A DNA stretch of 64,000 nucleotides from an uncultured Pseudomonadota bacterium (GCA_902826225.1 CADEED010000001.1:37517-101516); one strand, 5' to 3'; positions 17,508-26,281 are shown, counted from the stretch's first letter. The notes: a model not told the origin generated them from the letters alone. A program made the numbers and translations.

Positions 17508-19802
17508 CTACATGCCGCGCGCAGTCTTCGCCTTGCGCACCAGTTGCACGAACTCCGTGCGATAGCCAAATTCGTCGCCGCCCTTGGCCGCCTGCGCCTG
17601 CTTGAGAACGTCATCGAACGTCAAACTACCCGTGTGCGTGCCGCCGCGCAGGATCTGCGCGAAGCCCGCGACCGCGGTCGAGAATTGCACTTCCCGCTGA
17701 ACCAGCGCTGAGACGCGATCCGTCTCGAGTGGAATCGGCCGCGACATGAGACGCGACGACTCCTCGCCGGGCAGCTTGTAGCGGATCTTGAGGAACCCGT
17801 ATTCATCACGGCTGCCGGCCACCCTCGGCGCGGCGGCGGACGAGTAACGCAGGGGGTCGACGCTCGTCGCCCCCGAATCCGCCGGCGCGATTTCGTAGAT
17901 CGCGGTGACCGTGTGACCCGAACCGACGTCACCCGCGTCGACCGCGTCATTGTTGAAATCCTCGCGCTTGAGCGCGCGGGTCTCGTAGCCGACGAGGCGA
18001 TACTCCGCGACGGTCGCCGGGTTGAACTCCACCTGGATCTTCACGTCCTTCGCGATCGTGAACAGGGAACCCGACGACTCCTGCACGAGCACCTTCTGCG
18101 CCTCGCTCAGCGTGTCGATGTAGGCCGCGACGCCATTGCCGTTCTGCGCCAGCGCCTGCGCGAGCTCGTCGCGGTAGTTGCCCTGGCCGAAGCCGAGCAC
18201 GGACAACATGATGCCGTTCTTGCGCTTGCGTTCGACGAAGCCCTTGAGCTCCTGCGTGTTGTGGATGCCCACGTTGAAGTCGCCGTCGGTGGCCAGCAGG
18301 ATCCGGTTCACACCGCCCTTGCGGAAGTGCTTTTCCGCGAGTTGATAGGCGAGCTCGATGCCCTCGGCGCCCGCGGTCGAGCCGCCGGGTGTGAGTTCGC
18401 GCAGCGCGCCGATGATCTTCTGCTTGTCGGCGACGCGAGTCGGTTCGAGCACCATGCCGGCCGCGCCGGCGTAGACGACGATGCCCACCGTGTCGTCGGG
18501 CTTGAGGCTCGACAGCAGCAGCTCCATCGACTGCACGGCGAGCGGCAGTTTGTCCGGAGAATCCATCGAGCCGCTGACGTCGAGCAGGAGCACAAGGTTC
18601 ACGTCCGGCGCCTTGTCGCGCGGCACGTCGTAGCCCTTGATGCCGACGTGCACGAGCTTGCGTCCCTTGTTCCACGGGGAATCGCTCACGACGATCGTGG
18701 GCTCGAAGGGCAGATCGCGCTTCCCGGCCTGCGGCCACGCATAGTCGAAGTAGTTGACCATCTCCTCGACGCGCACCGAGTCCTTCTGCGGCAGTCGCGC
18801 GGCATTCAGCTGGCGGCGCACGAACGAGTACGATGCCGTGTCGACGTCGACGGAGAACGTGGACACCGGTTCGCTCGCTGCGAGCTTGATCGGGTTGATC
18901 TCGAAGGACTGGAAGCGGTCGTCGCCTTCGGCTTCGAAACCCGTAGCCCCCTTCCTCTCGAGGCGACCGGCCACGATGCCCGGCGGCGGCGCGGACGGTG
19001 GAGTCGACGCCTGCGCAAACACGCCGCTCAGGCCATTCTCGCGACCGCGCGCGGCGGCGGCGTTCTTGGGAGACGAAGCGCTTCCCCCGGACACCCTGCG
19101 CGAGCCGGTCACGATGACTTCATCGGCCTCCACGCGCGCTTCGCTGGGCGAGGCGGACGCAGGCATCGTGGCCATCGGCTCGGGCCCGTTGGTGAAGACG
19201 AGCGATTCCACGGGTTTGAGCTCCGGCAGCGGCATCACGTCCGCGAGTACCGGCTCCGGCTGCGCGGCCATCGCGGCCTCGAGTTTCGCGAGATCGTCCT
19301 TGGTGAGCTTCGGCCTCTCCTGCGACGTGCCGCGAGAGTCCACGACGCGCGACTCGTGGCTCGGCACGGTCGTGACCGTCGAAGGGCGCGCGTCGCCTGC
19401 AGGCCCAGGATGCGCGGGTTCGGGGGTTGCGCGCTCAGTACCCGACGGCGCTTCGCCGACCGACGCCGTCGGCACCGGGTCGAGCACCACGCGTCCGTTC
19501 TCCACCGGCACCCGGTTCGTGAAGATCGGCCACAACAGCGCGGTCGCCATCACGACCACGCATGCGCTCGCGAATCCGCCGAACACGCTCCGCGGAACCA
19601 ACCACTTCAGATTCCATTTCATCGTCTCTCTCCCGCCAGTTGCCTGACGAGAGAGACGCGGCGATGCGTCCGTTTCTTGGTTCGCCGCGTGCACGCGCGT
19701 GAATTCCGCGAGCGCCGCCTGCTTCGCGCGCAGGCGTGCCGCCGGATCCGGCGCGGGCGCCGACATGTCCTGCAAGCGGGCTTCGTTCGATCGTTCCTTC
19801 AT
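17508..19802 (-). CDS. Membrane-anchored VWA/DUF3520 protein (YfbK type)
   Basis: A 764-residue protein. About 65 cytoplasmic residues precede one membrane helix (VFGGFASACVVVMATALLWP). A long low-complexity Pro/Ser/Glu linker leads to the VWA N-terminal region (RFQSFEINPIKLAASEPV), the VWA domain with MIDAS motif DVSGSM (408-413) and LLATDGDFNVG, and a C-terminal DUF3520 domain. The linker contains VIVTGSR (229-235), a word usually seen in TonB receptor plugs. The ATG at 19802 overlaps the ECF sigma stop by ATGA. YfbK-like proteins occur with ECF sigma factors; the cytoplasmic tail may bind the sigma factor, which is inference. Confidence 0.88.
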   Translation of the reverse strand: MKERSNEARLQDMSAPAPDPAARLRAKQAALAEFTRVHAANQETDASPRLSRQATGGRETMKWNLKWLVPRSVFGGFASACVVVMATALLWPIFTNRVPVENGRVVLDPVPTASVGEAPSGTERATPEPAHPGPAGDARPSTVTTVPSHESRVVDSRGTSQERPKLTKDDLAKLEAAMAAQPEPVLADVMPLPELKPVESLVFTNGPEPMATMPASASPSEARVEADEVIVTGSRRVSGGSASSPKNAAAARGRENGLSGVFAQASTPPSAPPPGIVAGRLERKGATGFEAEGDDRFQSFEINPIKLAASEPVSTFSVDVDTASYSFVRRQLNAARLPQKDSVRVEEMVNYFDYAWPQAGKRDLPFEPTIVVSDSPWNKGRKLVHVGIKGYDVPRDKAPDVNLVLLLDVSGSMDSPDKLPLAVQSMELLLSSLKPDDTVGIVVYAGAAGMVLEPTRVADKQKIIGALRELTPGGSTAGAEGIELAYQLAEKHFRKGGVNRILLATDGDFNVGIHNTQELKGFVERKRKNGIMLSVLGFGQGNYRDELAQALAQNGNGVAAYIDTLSEAQKVLVQESSGSLFTIAKDVKIQVEFNPATVAEYRLVGYETRALKREDFNNDAVDAGDVGSGHTVTAIYEIAPADSGATSVDPLRYSSAAAPRVAGSRDEYGFLKIRYKLPGEESSRLMSRPIPLETDRVSALVQREVQFSTAVAGFAQILRGGTHTGSLTFDDVLKQAQAAKGGDEFGYRTEFVQLVRKAKTARGM

Positions 19803-20341
19803 GCCACCACACTCGACCTGGCCTCGGGACGATTCAGGTGTTTGCGAATCGTGTGGATGCGCCAGGAAATCGTCGATTCCGAAACTCCGAGGATCTGCCC
19901 CGCTTCCGCGTGGCTCAGTCCTTCGGCGTGCACGAGCAGCGCCGTCTCCTTCATGCCCTCGCCGAGCGTGGCGAGTTGCTCCAGCAACTGCATGAGGTAG
20001 ATGTGATCCTCGGTCCTCGAGGCATCGTCCGCCGCTTCCTCGTCGGCGAGTTCCTCGTGTTCATGGCGCTGCTGGCCGCGATGCCAGTCCTGCGCACAGC
20101 TGATCACCAGGCGGTACAGCCAGCTGGTGAATGCCGCCTGGAACCGGTATTGCGCGAGACTGCCGGCGAGCTTGATGCACGCGAGCTGCGCGATGTCGGC
20201 GGCATTGGCTTCGTTGCCGCACCACTTCCAGGCAAACCGGTAGATGGTGTCGTAATGCAGGTCCAGCAGCAGGGCAAAAGACTCCGCGTCCCCTGCCTGG
20301 GCCTTCCTGATCAGCTCCCGATTGTTTGAGAGGTCGTCCAT
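19799..20341 (-). CDS. ECF RNA polymerase sigma factor
   Basis: A 180-residue sigma-70 factor of the extracytoplasmic-function group. Region 2 spans roughly residues 10-85 (DAESFALLLDLHYDTIYRFA, NAADIAQLACIKL) and region 4 about 120-170 with the HTH SHAEAGQILGVSESTISWRI. The linker is unusually acidic and histidine-containing (RHEHEELADEEAADD). It is translationally coupled to the VWA gene and no separate anti-sigma gene is present. Its targets are not visible here; such genes usually activate their own promoter. Confidence 0.88.
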   Translation of the reverse strand: MDDLSNNRELIRKAQAGDAESFALLLDLHYDTIYRFAWKWCGNEANAADIAQLACIKLAGSLAQYRFQAAFTSWLYRLVISCAQDWHRGQQRHEHEELADEEAADDASRTEDHIYLMQLLEQLATLGEGMKETALLVHAEGLSHAEAGQILGVSESTISWRIHTIRKHLNRPEARSSVVA

Positions 20342-20367
20342 CCCGGTCCGTCACGAGTGAGACGGTT

Positions 20368-20401
20368 CGAATCTCCGATTCCTTGGAAACGAAGAGATTC
20401 G
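20368..20401 (-). terminator. Hairpin between DUF1080 and ECF sigma genes
   Basis: CGAATCTC (20368-20375) and GAGATTCG (20394-20401) form a perfect 8-bp stem. It lies between the start of the sigma gene and the end of the DUF1080 gene on the same strand, so it could end DUF1080 transcription or act as a regulatory site for the sigma promoter. No T-run is seen. Confidence 0.35.
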
Positions 20402-20420
20402 CGCGCGGGGGTCGACGGTT

Positions 20421-21200
20421 TTACTTATCCAGCGGCCGAATGCGGATGTTGCGGAACCAGATGGGCTGACTCTCCGCCTGCAGCGCAATGTGCCCGAACG
20501 TCAGCTGCAGAGGCGCGCCCGCCGCACGCAGCGCCTTGGCGCCGTCGTCGCGCGGATCGAGCTGCGGATGCTGGTAGCGCAGCACCTCGACACCGTCGAC
20601 CCGGTGGATGACTTCCGCGTTGCCGTGGACCTCGACTTCGACCGGGATCCACTCGTCGAGGGGCGTGAGTTTCGACGAGGAATCGATGATGTGGTCGAGG
20701 CGCAGCTTGCCACCCATCTCGAGGTTCGTGCCGGGCGTGCAGACATTGCCCGTCTGCCTGCCGGCGGTCGCGCCGACGGCCAGGAACTGGAATTCCATGC
20801 TCGTCGGGAATTCCTGCTCGAGTGTCATCGAGAGCGGCGACTGCGAGTGGATCATGACGCCGCTGTTCAGCTTGGCCCAGTGCGGCGAGTCGTCGATCGC
20901 CTTGGCGGTGATCCGGTACTCCAGGCGCAGGATGTAGCTCGAGTAGGCCTGGTTCGTGAAGAGGTGACCGAACTGGCGGTCGAACTTGCCGTAGCCGTCG
21001 TAGCCGACCTTGAGGATGCCGTCCTCGACGCGGAACGTGTTCGCGTAGTTTTCACCAGCCTTGTGCCGGGCGATCTTGGGCGTCCAGCCGCTCAGGTCGC
21101 GTCCATTGAACAAAGAGTGCCATTCGGCGGGGTCTTCCGCAGCGCCCGCGACAGCCAGTGGGGCGAGAAGCACGAGCGCGACGGTAACTAACTGTTTCAT
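20421..21200 (-). CDS. DUF1080 (3-keto-disaccharide hydrolase-like) protein
   Basis: A 259-residue exported protein of the DUF1080 family, a concanavalin/LamG-like fold linked to 3-keto-glycoside hydrolysis and other sugar work. A signal peptide (MKQLVTVALVLLAPLAVAGA) is followed by the typical opening WHSLFNGRDLSGWTPK. The middle has LRLEYRITAK and NSGVMIHSQ, and the end PIWFRNIRIRPLD is the family closing strand. AGGGG precedes the ATG at 21200. The surrounding genes do not point to a substrate. Catalytic function in this subgroup is uncertain. Confidence 0.85.
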   Translation of the reverse strand: MKQLVTVALVLLAPLAVAGAAEDPAEWHSLFNGRDLSGWTPKIARHKAGENYANTFRVEDGILKVGYDGYGKFDRQFGHLFTNQAYSSYILRLEYRITAKAIDDSPHWAKLNSGVMIHSQSPLSMTLEQEFPTSMEFQFLAVGATAGRQTGNVCTPGTNLEMGGKLRLDHIIDSSSKLTPLDEWIPVEVEVHGNAEVIHRVDGVEVLRYQHPQLDPRDDGAKALRAAGAPLQLTFGHIALQAESQPIWFRNIRIRPLDK

Positions 21201-21330
21201 AAACCCCTCTTATGACAGCTGCAGTCTAGCATCGCTGCGCACTGCAGGAATCCTCTGACGAGTCGGGTATCGCATTCGTACTTACGCCGCGGGGAAAACC
21301 TCAGAAGATCGACGTCCACCGGAGGTCCGA

Positions 21331-22722
21331 TTGCCGCTCTCGCAGACGCTCAAGTACACGCTACGCCACGTGGCGAAGCGCAATCCCTGGGTCCTGCGCC
21401 GGTGCGCGGAACTCATCAGCCGGGAGCGCGCGCACCCCGCGATGCACCGGGTCCGGCAGGAGCGGTTGCTCGCCAACATCCTCGCGCACGCGCGTTCGGT
21501 TCCGGCCTATGCGCGCGCGGCCGCCGCGGCGCCGGCGCGTGATGGGCTCGCCTATCTGCGCGACGCCTTTCCCATCATCGACAAGTTGTCGCTGCGCGCG
21601 GAACCCGAACGCTACCTGACCGGCGGTCGATTGCCCGGCCGCCACGCCGCGCTGCTGGCGGAGACCAGCGGGACGACCGGCACTCCGCTCGACGTCTATC
21701 GAAGCTTCGGTTCAGCGTTGGTCGAGGAGGCGTTTCACCTGCAGAGCTGGCATTGGGCGGGATGGCGGCCGGGCGAGAAACAGGCGGTGCTGCGCGGCGA
21801 GCGTGTCGTCCCGATCGCGCAGCGTTCGGCGCCCTTCTGGTTCGAGGATCCTGCGGGCGCGCAATTGTTCCTGTCGACCCGGCATCTCGACCCCGACACC
21901 GTGGCGCAACTCGCCGCGCGCGTCCTCAGCTATGGGGCGAGGCAACTCCGCGCCTATCCGTCGGCCGCCTACGATTTCGCAACCCTGCTCACCGAGGCTG
22001 ACATCGAGCTGCGCTTCGACACGGTGATCACCGGCTCGGAGATGCTGTACGACTTCCAGCGCGAACGCATCGAGTCGGTGTTTGGCGCACGCGTCTTCGA
22101 TCACTACGGCATGGCGGAGCGCGTCGCGTTCGCCGCCGAGTGCGAACTCGGCCGCATGCACGTGAATCCCGAGTACGGCGTGCTCGAGATCGTCGACGAG
22201 GACGGCAACCCCACGGACGACGAGGGCACGATCGTCGGCACGTCGTTCTTCAATCGAGTGATGCCGTTCATCCGCTACAAGATGAACGACTCGGCGCGCT
22301 GGAACCACGAGCCCTGCGCCTGCGGACGCACGTACCCGGTCATCGAAGGCATCGGCGGCCGCCTCGCCGACCAGCTCTACGACATCGATGGCCGCGCCGT
22401 GAACGGCACGGTCATCGGATTTGCGTTCGACGGCATGCGCAACGTACACAAGGGCCAGGTGATCCAGACCGCGGTGGATCGCTGGACGATCCGGATCGTG
22501 CCGACGTCGAACTACCGCGCGATCGATGGCGAGCGCGTGCTCGCCAAGCTCGCCGAGCAGGTATCCGCGCGCGTGCGCGCGCACATCGAGGTGGTGAGGG
22601 ACATCCCGTCCCTGCCGAGCGGCAAGTACAAGTGGGTAGTGCAGACGCTGGACCGGCGTCCGGCGGCGCCGAAACGCCGCGCGCAATCCCGGCCGGCGCT
22701 CACCGCCGGCCTCGCGGTGTGA
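21331..22722 (+). CDS. CapK/phenylacetate-CoA ligase-like adenylating protein
   Basis: A 463-residue protein of the CapK branch of the ANL superfamily. The AMP-binding loop is TSGTTGTP (112-119); later segments are VITGSEMLYDFQRERIE, FDHYGMAERVAFAAEC and the C-terminal DIPSLPSGKYKWV. Cysteines in HEPCACGRTYP look like a small metal knuckle shared by PaaK/CapK proteins. The start is TTG at 21331, supported by GGAGG six bases before it. CapK proteins are found in capsule and exopolysaccharide clusters. It is translationally coupled (GTGA) to a FemAB-like gene, so cell-surface polymer modification is likelier than phenylacetate use. The substrate is unknown. Confidence 0.8.
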   Translation: MPLSQTLKYTLRHVAKRNPWVLRRCAELISRERAHPAMHRVRQERLLANILAHARSVPAYARAAAAAPARDGLAYLRDAFPIIDKLSLRAEPERYLTGGRLPGRHAALLAETSGTTGTPLDVYRSFGSALVEEAFHLQSWHWAGWRPGEKQAVLRGERVVPIAQRSAPFWFEDPAGAQLFLSTRHLDPDTVAQLAARVLSYGARQLRAYPSAAYDFATLLTEADIELRFDTVITGSEMLYDFQRERIESVFGARVFDHYGMAERVAFAAECELGRMHVNPEYGVLEIVDEDGNPTDDEGTIVGTSFFNRVMPFIRYKMNDSARWNHEPCACGRTYPVIEGIGGRLADQLYDIDGRAVNGTVIGFAFDGMRNVHKGQVIQTAVDRWTIRIVPTSNYRAIDGERVLAKLAEQVSARVRAHIEVVRDIPSLPSGKYKWVVQTLDRRPAAPKRRAQSRPALTAGLAV

Positions 22723-23684
22723 ACGACGCGCGCGCACACGCCCCCATCCTGTCGCAAGTTGCAATGCCCGACGTGTCGACGGTGTCCGCGCGCGCCGAAT
22801 GGGAGCCACTCTTCGACCGCGCGGCGCGGCCACACTTTCCGCAGTCCTGGATTTACGGCGAGGCGAAGCGCTCGCAGGGCTGGGACGTCGAGCGCCTGGT
22901 ATTCCGCGCTGGCGAGCCGCTCGCGATCGCGCAGGTGCTGACGAAGCGCGCGGCGGGAATCCCGGTGGTCTCGCGCATCAATCGTGGGCCGCTGTTCCTA
23001 GGAACGCCGGCCCCCGACGCGCGGACCGCCGTGCTGCGCGCACTGCGTCGGCGCTGGAGCTTCCTGCGCCGCGGCGTGCTGCTGCTGGCGCCGGCTCTCG
23101 ACGCCGGCGACGACGGTGCCCGTGCGTTGCGCGCGGCGGGCTTCTGGCAACGCGGGGACTTCGGGTGGGGCTCGTCGCTCATCGATCTCACGCGGCCGCT
23201 CGACGAATTGCAGCGGCGCCTGATTCCCCAATGGCGCAACAAGCTGCGCAAGGCGGCTGGCAGCGTGACGCTGCGCATCCGCACCGATCCCGCGGACTGC
23301 GAGTGGATGATCGAGCGGCACGTCGAGAACATGCGCGCCAAGGGATTCCGTGATCCGTCCCCCGGGTTCGTGCGCGCTGCGATCTCGGCGAGCCCGCGCG
23401 ACTTCATGCTGCTGCAGGCGCTGGTCGACGGCGAGCCGCACGGGGCGGCGCTGATCGCGCGCTTCGGCCGCCACGCGGAGTACTGGCTGGGATGGTTCGA
23501 CGAGACGGCGCGACGGGCCGCCGCCGGCAACTTTCTCCTCTGGCACACCGTCATGGAAATGCAGCGCGCCGGCTGTCGCGCGCTCGACCTCGGCGGTTTC
23601 ACCGTCGCGGATCGATACGGTCAGTTCAAGCGCGGCATGCGCGGCGAGGAATACCGGCTCGCGGGTGAGTGGTTGGCGCTCTGA
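22719..23684 (+). CDS. FemAB/GNAT-like acyltransferase
   Basis: A 321-residue protein with the double-GNAT layout of FemAB-related aminoacyl or acyl transferases: an N-terminal half with FPQSWIYGEAKRSQGWDVER and a C-terminal half with RNKLRKAAGS, HVENMRAKGFRDP and the acetyltransferase core CRALDLGGFTVADRYGQFKRG. The GTG at 22719 overlaps the CapK stop (GTGA); an ATG at 22764 is an alternative but lacks a ribosome site. Such proteins sit beside CapK-like ligases in exopolysaccharide clusters, and the pair may activate and transfer an acyl or aminoacyl group to a surface glycan. That role is inferred. Confidence 0.72.
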   Translation: MNDARAHAPILSQVAMPDVSTVSARAEWEPLFDRAARPHFPQSWIYGEAKRSQGWDVERLVFRAGEPLAIAQVLTKRAAGIPVVSRINRGPLFLGTPAPDARTAVLRALRRRWSFLRRGVLLLAPALDAGDDGARALRAAGFWQRGDFGWGSSLIDLTRPLDELQRRLIPQWRNKLRKAAGSVTLRIRTDPADCEWMIERHVENMRAKGFRDPSPGFVRAAISASPRDFMLLQALVDGEPHGAALIARFGRHAEYWLGWFDETARRAAAGNFLLWHTVMEMQRAGCRALDLGGFTVADRYGQFKRGMRGEEYRLAGEWLAL

Positions 23685-23730
23685 CTCCCTGCGGCGCCAG
23701 TCTGCTCGCGCCACACAATCAGGGGGAATC

Positions 23731-23996
23731 ATGGGTTTCAAATCCTCCGCCACGGGCGTCGTGGTCGCGCTGCTGACGGCGAGGGCAAGCTCGTGAAGCT
23801 CTCGAATACCGGCTGGACACAGGTGGAAGTGCCGCTCGCCACGCTCGCGTCGGAGGACGAGGTGGTCGACGGCCTGTGGGTGCAGAACGCGTCGGGGACC
23901 GACCTGCCCAAGTTCTACGTCACCGAGATCCGGTTGCAGCAGGCCGCAGCAGGCTGCGTACGCGCCCGTAGAGCAGGTAGACGATCAGGCCGATGA
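23731..23996 (+). pseudogene. Decayed exported protein: signal start fused out of frame to a C-terminal domain
   Basis: AGGGGG precedes ATG at 23731, which opens a secretory-looking MGFKSSATGVVVALLTA but stops at 23796 after 22 codons. In another frame the bases from about 23775 encode DGEGKLVKLSNTGWTQVEVP then VDGLWVQNASGTDLPKF and YVTEIRL, which looks like the end of a carbohydrate-binding domain of a secreted enzyme. An internal deletion that also shifted the frame would explain both. The tail runs into the 3' end of the permease on the other strand, so a second junction may lie near 23935. Confidence 0.55.
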
Positions 23997-25353
23997 GGTT
24001 CCACAGCGCGAATCGGATCAGCGTCTTGTCGGGCAGGCTGAAGATCAGGTAGATGCAGCCCAGGATCGCGATCGAGCCGACCCACATCGGCTGCGGGCAG
24101 CGGAACACGCGCGGCAGATCCGGCGAGCGCCGCCGCAGGATCATCATGCAGGCCGCGACGGAGATGAACGCCAGCAGCGTGCCGGCATTCGCGAGCTCCG
24201 CGATCTCGTCGAGACGAAAAAATCCGGCCACCGCGGCTACCGCTACGCCCGTGATCGCGGTGATCAGCGCGGGCGTGCCGGTGCGCGGCGACACCGCCGA
24301 GAGCTTCTGCGGCAGCAGTCCGTCGCGCGACATCACGAAGAAGATGCGGCTCTGGCCGTACATCATCACGAGGATCACGGAGGGCAGCGCGATGAGCGCG
24401 GCGAGACCGATGAGCCGCGCGGCCAGCGGATGCTCGAGCGTGCGCATCACGAACGCGAGCGGCTCGGCGGAGTCGCCCACCTGTTCGTGACTCACCGAGC
24501 CGACCGCGGAGATCGCCACCAGCATGTAGATGACCGTGCAGATGGCCATGGAGCCGATGATGCCGATCTTGAGATCGCGGCCCGGATTCTTCGCTTCTTC
24601 CGCGGACGTCGCGACGGCGTCGAAACCGTAGAACGCGAAGAAGACGATCGCCGCCGCCGCCATGACGCCGCGCTTCACCCCGTCGGGGTCGACGTGGCTG
24701 CCGAATCCGTACGGCATGAAGGGCGCAAGCTTGCCGGCATCGAAAGACGGCAGTGCGATCAGCACGAACGCCGCGAGCGCCGTCATCTTGATGACGACGA
24801 GGATGATGTTGAGCGTCGCGCTCTCGCGCGTGCCGGCCACGAGCATGCCCGCGATGGTCAGCGCCACGAGCACGGCGGGCAGATTGACGATGCCGCCCGC
24901 GTGCGGGCCGGCGAGCAATGCGGGTGGGAGGTGCAATCCCGCCGACTGCAGCCAGCCGACGAGATACGCTGACCAGCCGACCGCAACGGTGCTGCAGGCG
25001 AGCGAATACTCGAGGATCAGGCTCCAGCCGACGATCCAGGCGACCGTCTCGCCGACGACGGTGTACGTATAGGTGTAGGCACTGCCGGAAGTCGGGATCA
25101 GCGTTGCGAGTTCGGTGTACGCGAGCGCCGCCGCGACGCAGACGATGCCGCACACGGCGAACGCGAGGATGACGGCGGGGCCCGCCCGATCCGCGCCGAC
25201 GCCCGTCAGCGTGTAGATCCCGGTGCCGACGATCGACCCGACGCCCAAGGCCACGAGGTGCGGCCAGCTCAGCGTCTTGCGCAGCGACTTGTCGCCGGCA
25301 CGGTCGCCGCTGAGCTGCGCGAGCGGCTTGCGCGGGCCTGACAGCCAGCCCAT
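23920..25353 (-). CDS. APC-family amino-acid permease (CAT type)
   Basis: A 477-residue cationic-amino-acid-transporter-like permease with twelve or more helices. The first helix holds the APC signature VALGVGSIVGTGIYTLTG, followed by AALAYTELATLIPTSGSAYT and the sixth-helix region FFAFYGFDAVATSAEEAKNP. The ATG at 25353 is chosen because it forms a TGATG junction with the DapA-like gene and begins just before the usual cytoplasmic tail. As the distal gene of that pair it probably imports the amino acid degraded by the neighbours, for example hydroxyproline or proline. Substrate is inferred. Confidence 0.85.
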   Translation of the reverse strand: MGWLSGPRKPLAQLSGDRAGDKSLRKTLSWPHLVALGVGSIVGTGIYTLTGVGADRAGPAVILAFAVCGIVCVAAALAYTELATLIPTSGSAYTYTYTVVGETVAWIVGWSLILEYSLACSTVAVGWSAYLVGWLQSAGLHLPPALLAGPHAGGIVNLPAVLVALTIAGMLVAGTRESATLNIILVVIKMTALAAFVLIALPSFDAGKLAPFMPYGFGSHVDPDGVKRGVMAAAAIVFFAFYGFDAVATSAEEAKNPGRDLKIGIIGSMAICTVIYMLVAISAVGSVSHEQVGDSAEPLAFVMRTLEHPLAARLIGLAALIALPSVILVMMYGQSRIFFVMSRDGLLPQKLSAVSPRTGTPALITAITGVAVAAVAGFFRLDEIAELANAGTLLAFISVAACMMILRRRSPDLPRVFRCPQPMWVGSIAILGCIYLIFSLPDKTLIRFALWNLIGLIVYLLYGRVRSLLRPAATGSR

Positions 25354-26264
25354 CAGGCTGCCGCCGCGGCGACGGGACGCGTCGCGCGACACTCCTCGAC
25401 GCGCGCGATCACGTCGGCGCGTCGCGCGCCGGACAGCGGCAGGCGCGGCATGCGCACCCGTTCGGAACCGCGGCCCATCACCTGCTCCGCGAGCTTGATG
25501 GATTGCACGAGATCGTGATCGGCGTCGAGATGCAGCAGCGGCATGAACCAGCGGTAGATGCGGCGCGCCTCGGTCCAGTCGCCCCGCCGGGCGGCCGCGA
25601 CCATCGCGACAGACTCGCGCGGGAACGCGCTCGTGAGACCGGAAACCCAGCCGCTCGCACCGAGCATGAGGCCCTCGAGCGCGACGTCGTCGAGACCGGC
25701 GAGCATCGTGTAGCGCTCGCCGAAGCGGTTCGCGATGTCGGTGAAGCGGCGCGGATCCGGCGCGCTCTCCTTGATGGCGACGATGTTCTCGATCGGCTGC
25801 AGGCGCTCGAGCGTCCCGAGTTCGATGGAGACCCGGTACGCGGGCGGATTGTTGTACAGCATGATCGGCAGCTTCGTCGCCTCGGCGACGGCGCGAAAGT
25901 GCGCCACCAGCTCGTCCGGCGTCGGCACGTAGACCATTGCCGGCAGGAGCATGAGCGCATCGACACCGATTTTTTCCGCGTCCCGCGCGTACTCGATGGC
26001 GCGGTCGGTGGTCAGCTCGGAGACGCCGGCAACCAGGGGCACGCGGCCGCCGACCGACTCGACCGCCGCGCGCAACGCCAGCCGCTTCTCCTCGGGACGC
26101 AGCGAATTGTTCTCACCCACGGTGCCGAGCAGGATGAGTCCGTCGACGCCGTCGGCCACGAGTGCGGTCAAGGTCTTGCGGCAAGCGGGCAGATCGAGCG
26201 AGAGATCGGCGGCAAACTGGGTGGTGGCGGCCGGGTACACGCCATGCCAGAGCGGCTGCGACAA
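25353..26264 (-). CDS. DapA-family deaminase, probably 1-pyrroline-4-hydroxy-2-carboxylate deaminase
   Basis: A 303-residue TIM-barrel aldolase of the dihydrodipicolinate synthase family. The Schiff-base lysine is Lys165 in IVAIKES and the catalytic tyrosine Tyr137 in MLYNNPPAYRV. The second motif reads GTVGENNSL rather than the GTTGE of true DapA, as in the Pseudomonas hydroxyproline deaminases. With a divergent D-amino-acid oxidase, a permease and a GntR regulator, the best reading is conversion of the D-hydroxyproline oxidation product to 2-oxoglutarate semialdehyde. The family is certain; the specific reaction is inferred. Other keto-acid lyases of the family remain possible. Confidence 0.75.
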   Translation of the reverse strand: MSQPLWHGVYPAATTQFAADLSLDLPACRKTLTALVADGVDGLILLGTVGENNSLRPEEKRLALRAAVESVGGRVPLVAGVSELTTDRAIEYARDAEKIGVDALMLLPAMVYVPTPDELVAHFRAVAEATKLPIMLYNNPPAYRVSIELGTLERLQPIENIVAIKESAPDPRRFTDIANRFGERYTMLAGLDDVALEGLMLGASGWVSGLTSAFPRESVAMVAAARRGDWTEARRIYRWFMPLLHLDADHDLVQSIKLAEQVMGRGSERVRMPRLPLSGARRADVIARVEECRATRPVAAAAA

Positions 26265-26281
26265 GAGCTTCTCCTTACAAA

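Noticed and set aside
17913..20000. Long plus-strand open frame (695 codons) opposite the VWA and sigma genes
   Set aside because: It is rich in Arg, His and Gly without domain pattern, lies wholly antisense to two well-supported genes, and reflects GC-rich codon bias.
21331..22722. Phenylacetate degradation ligase PaaK
   Set aside because: No paa genes are near, and the coupling with a FemAB-like gene fits the CapK branch better.
25353..26264. Lysine-pathway DapA
   Set aside because: The GTTGE motif reads GTVGE, and the neighbours are an amino-acid permease, a D-amino-acid oxidase and a GntR regulator.
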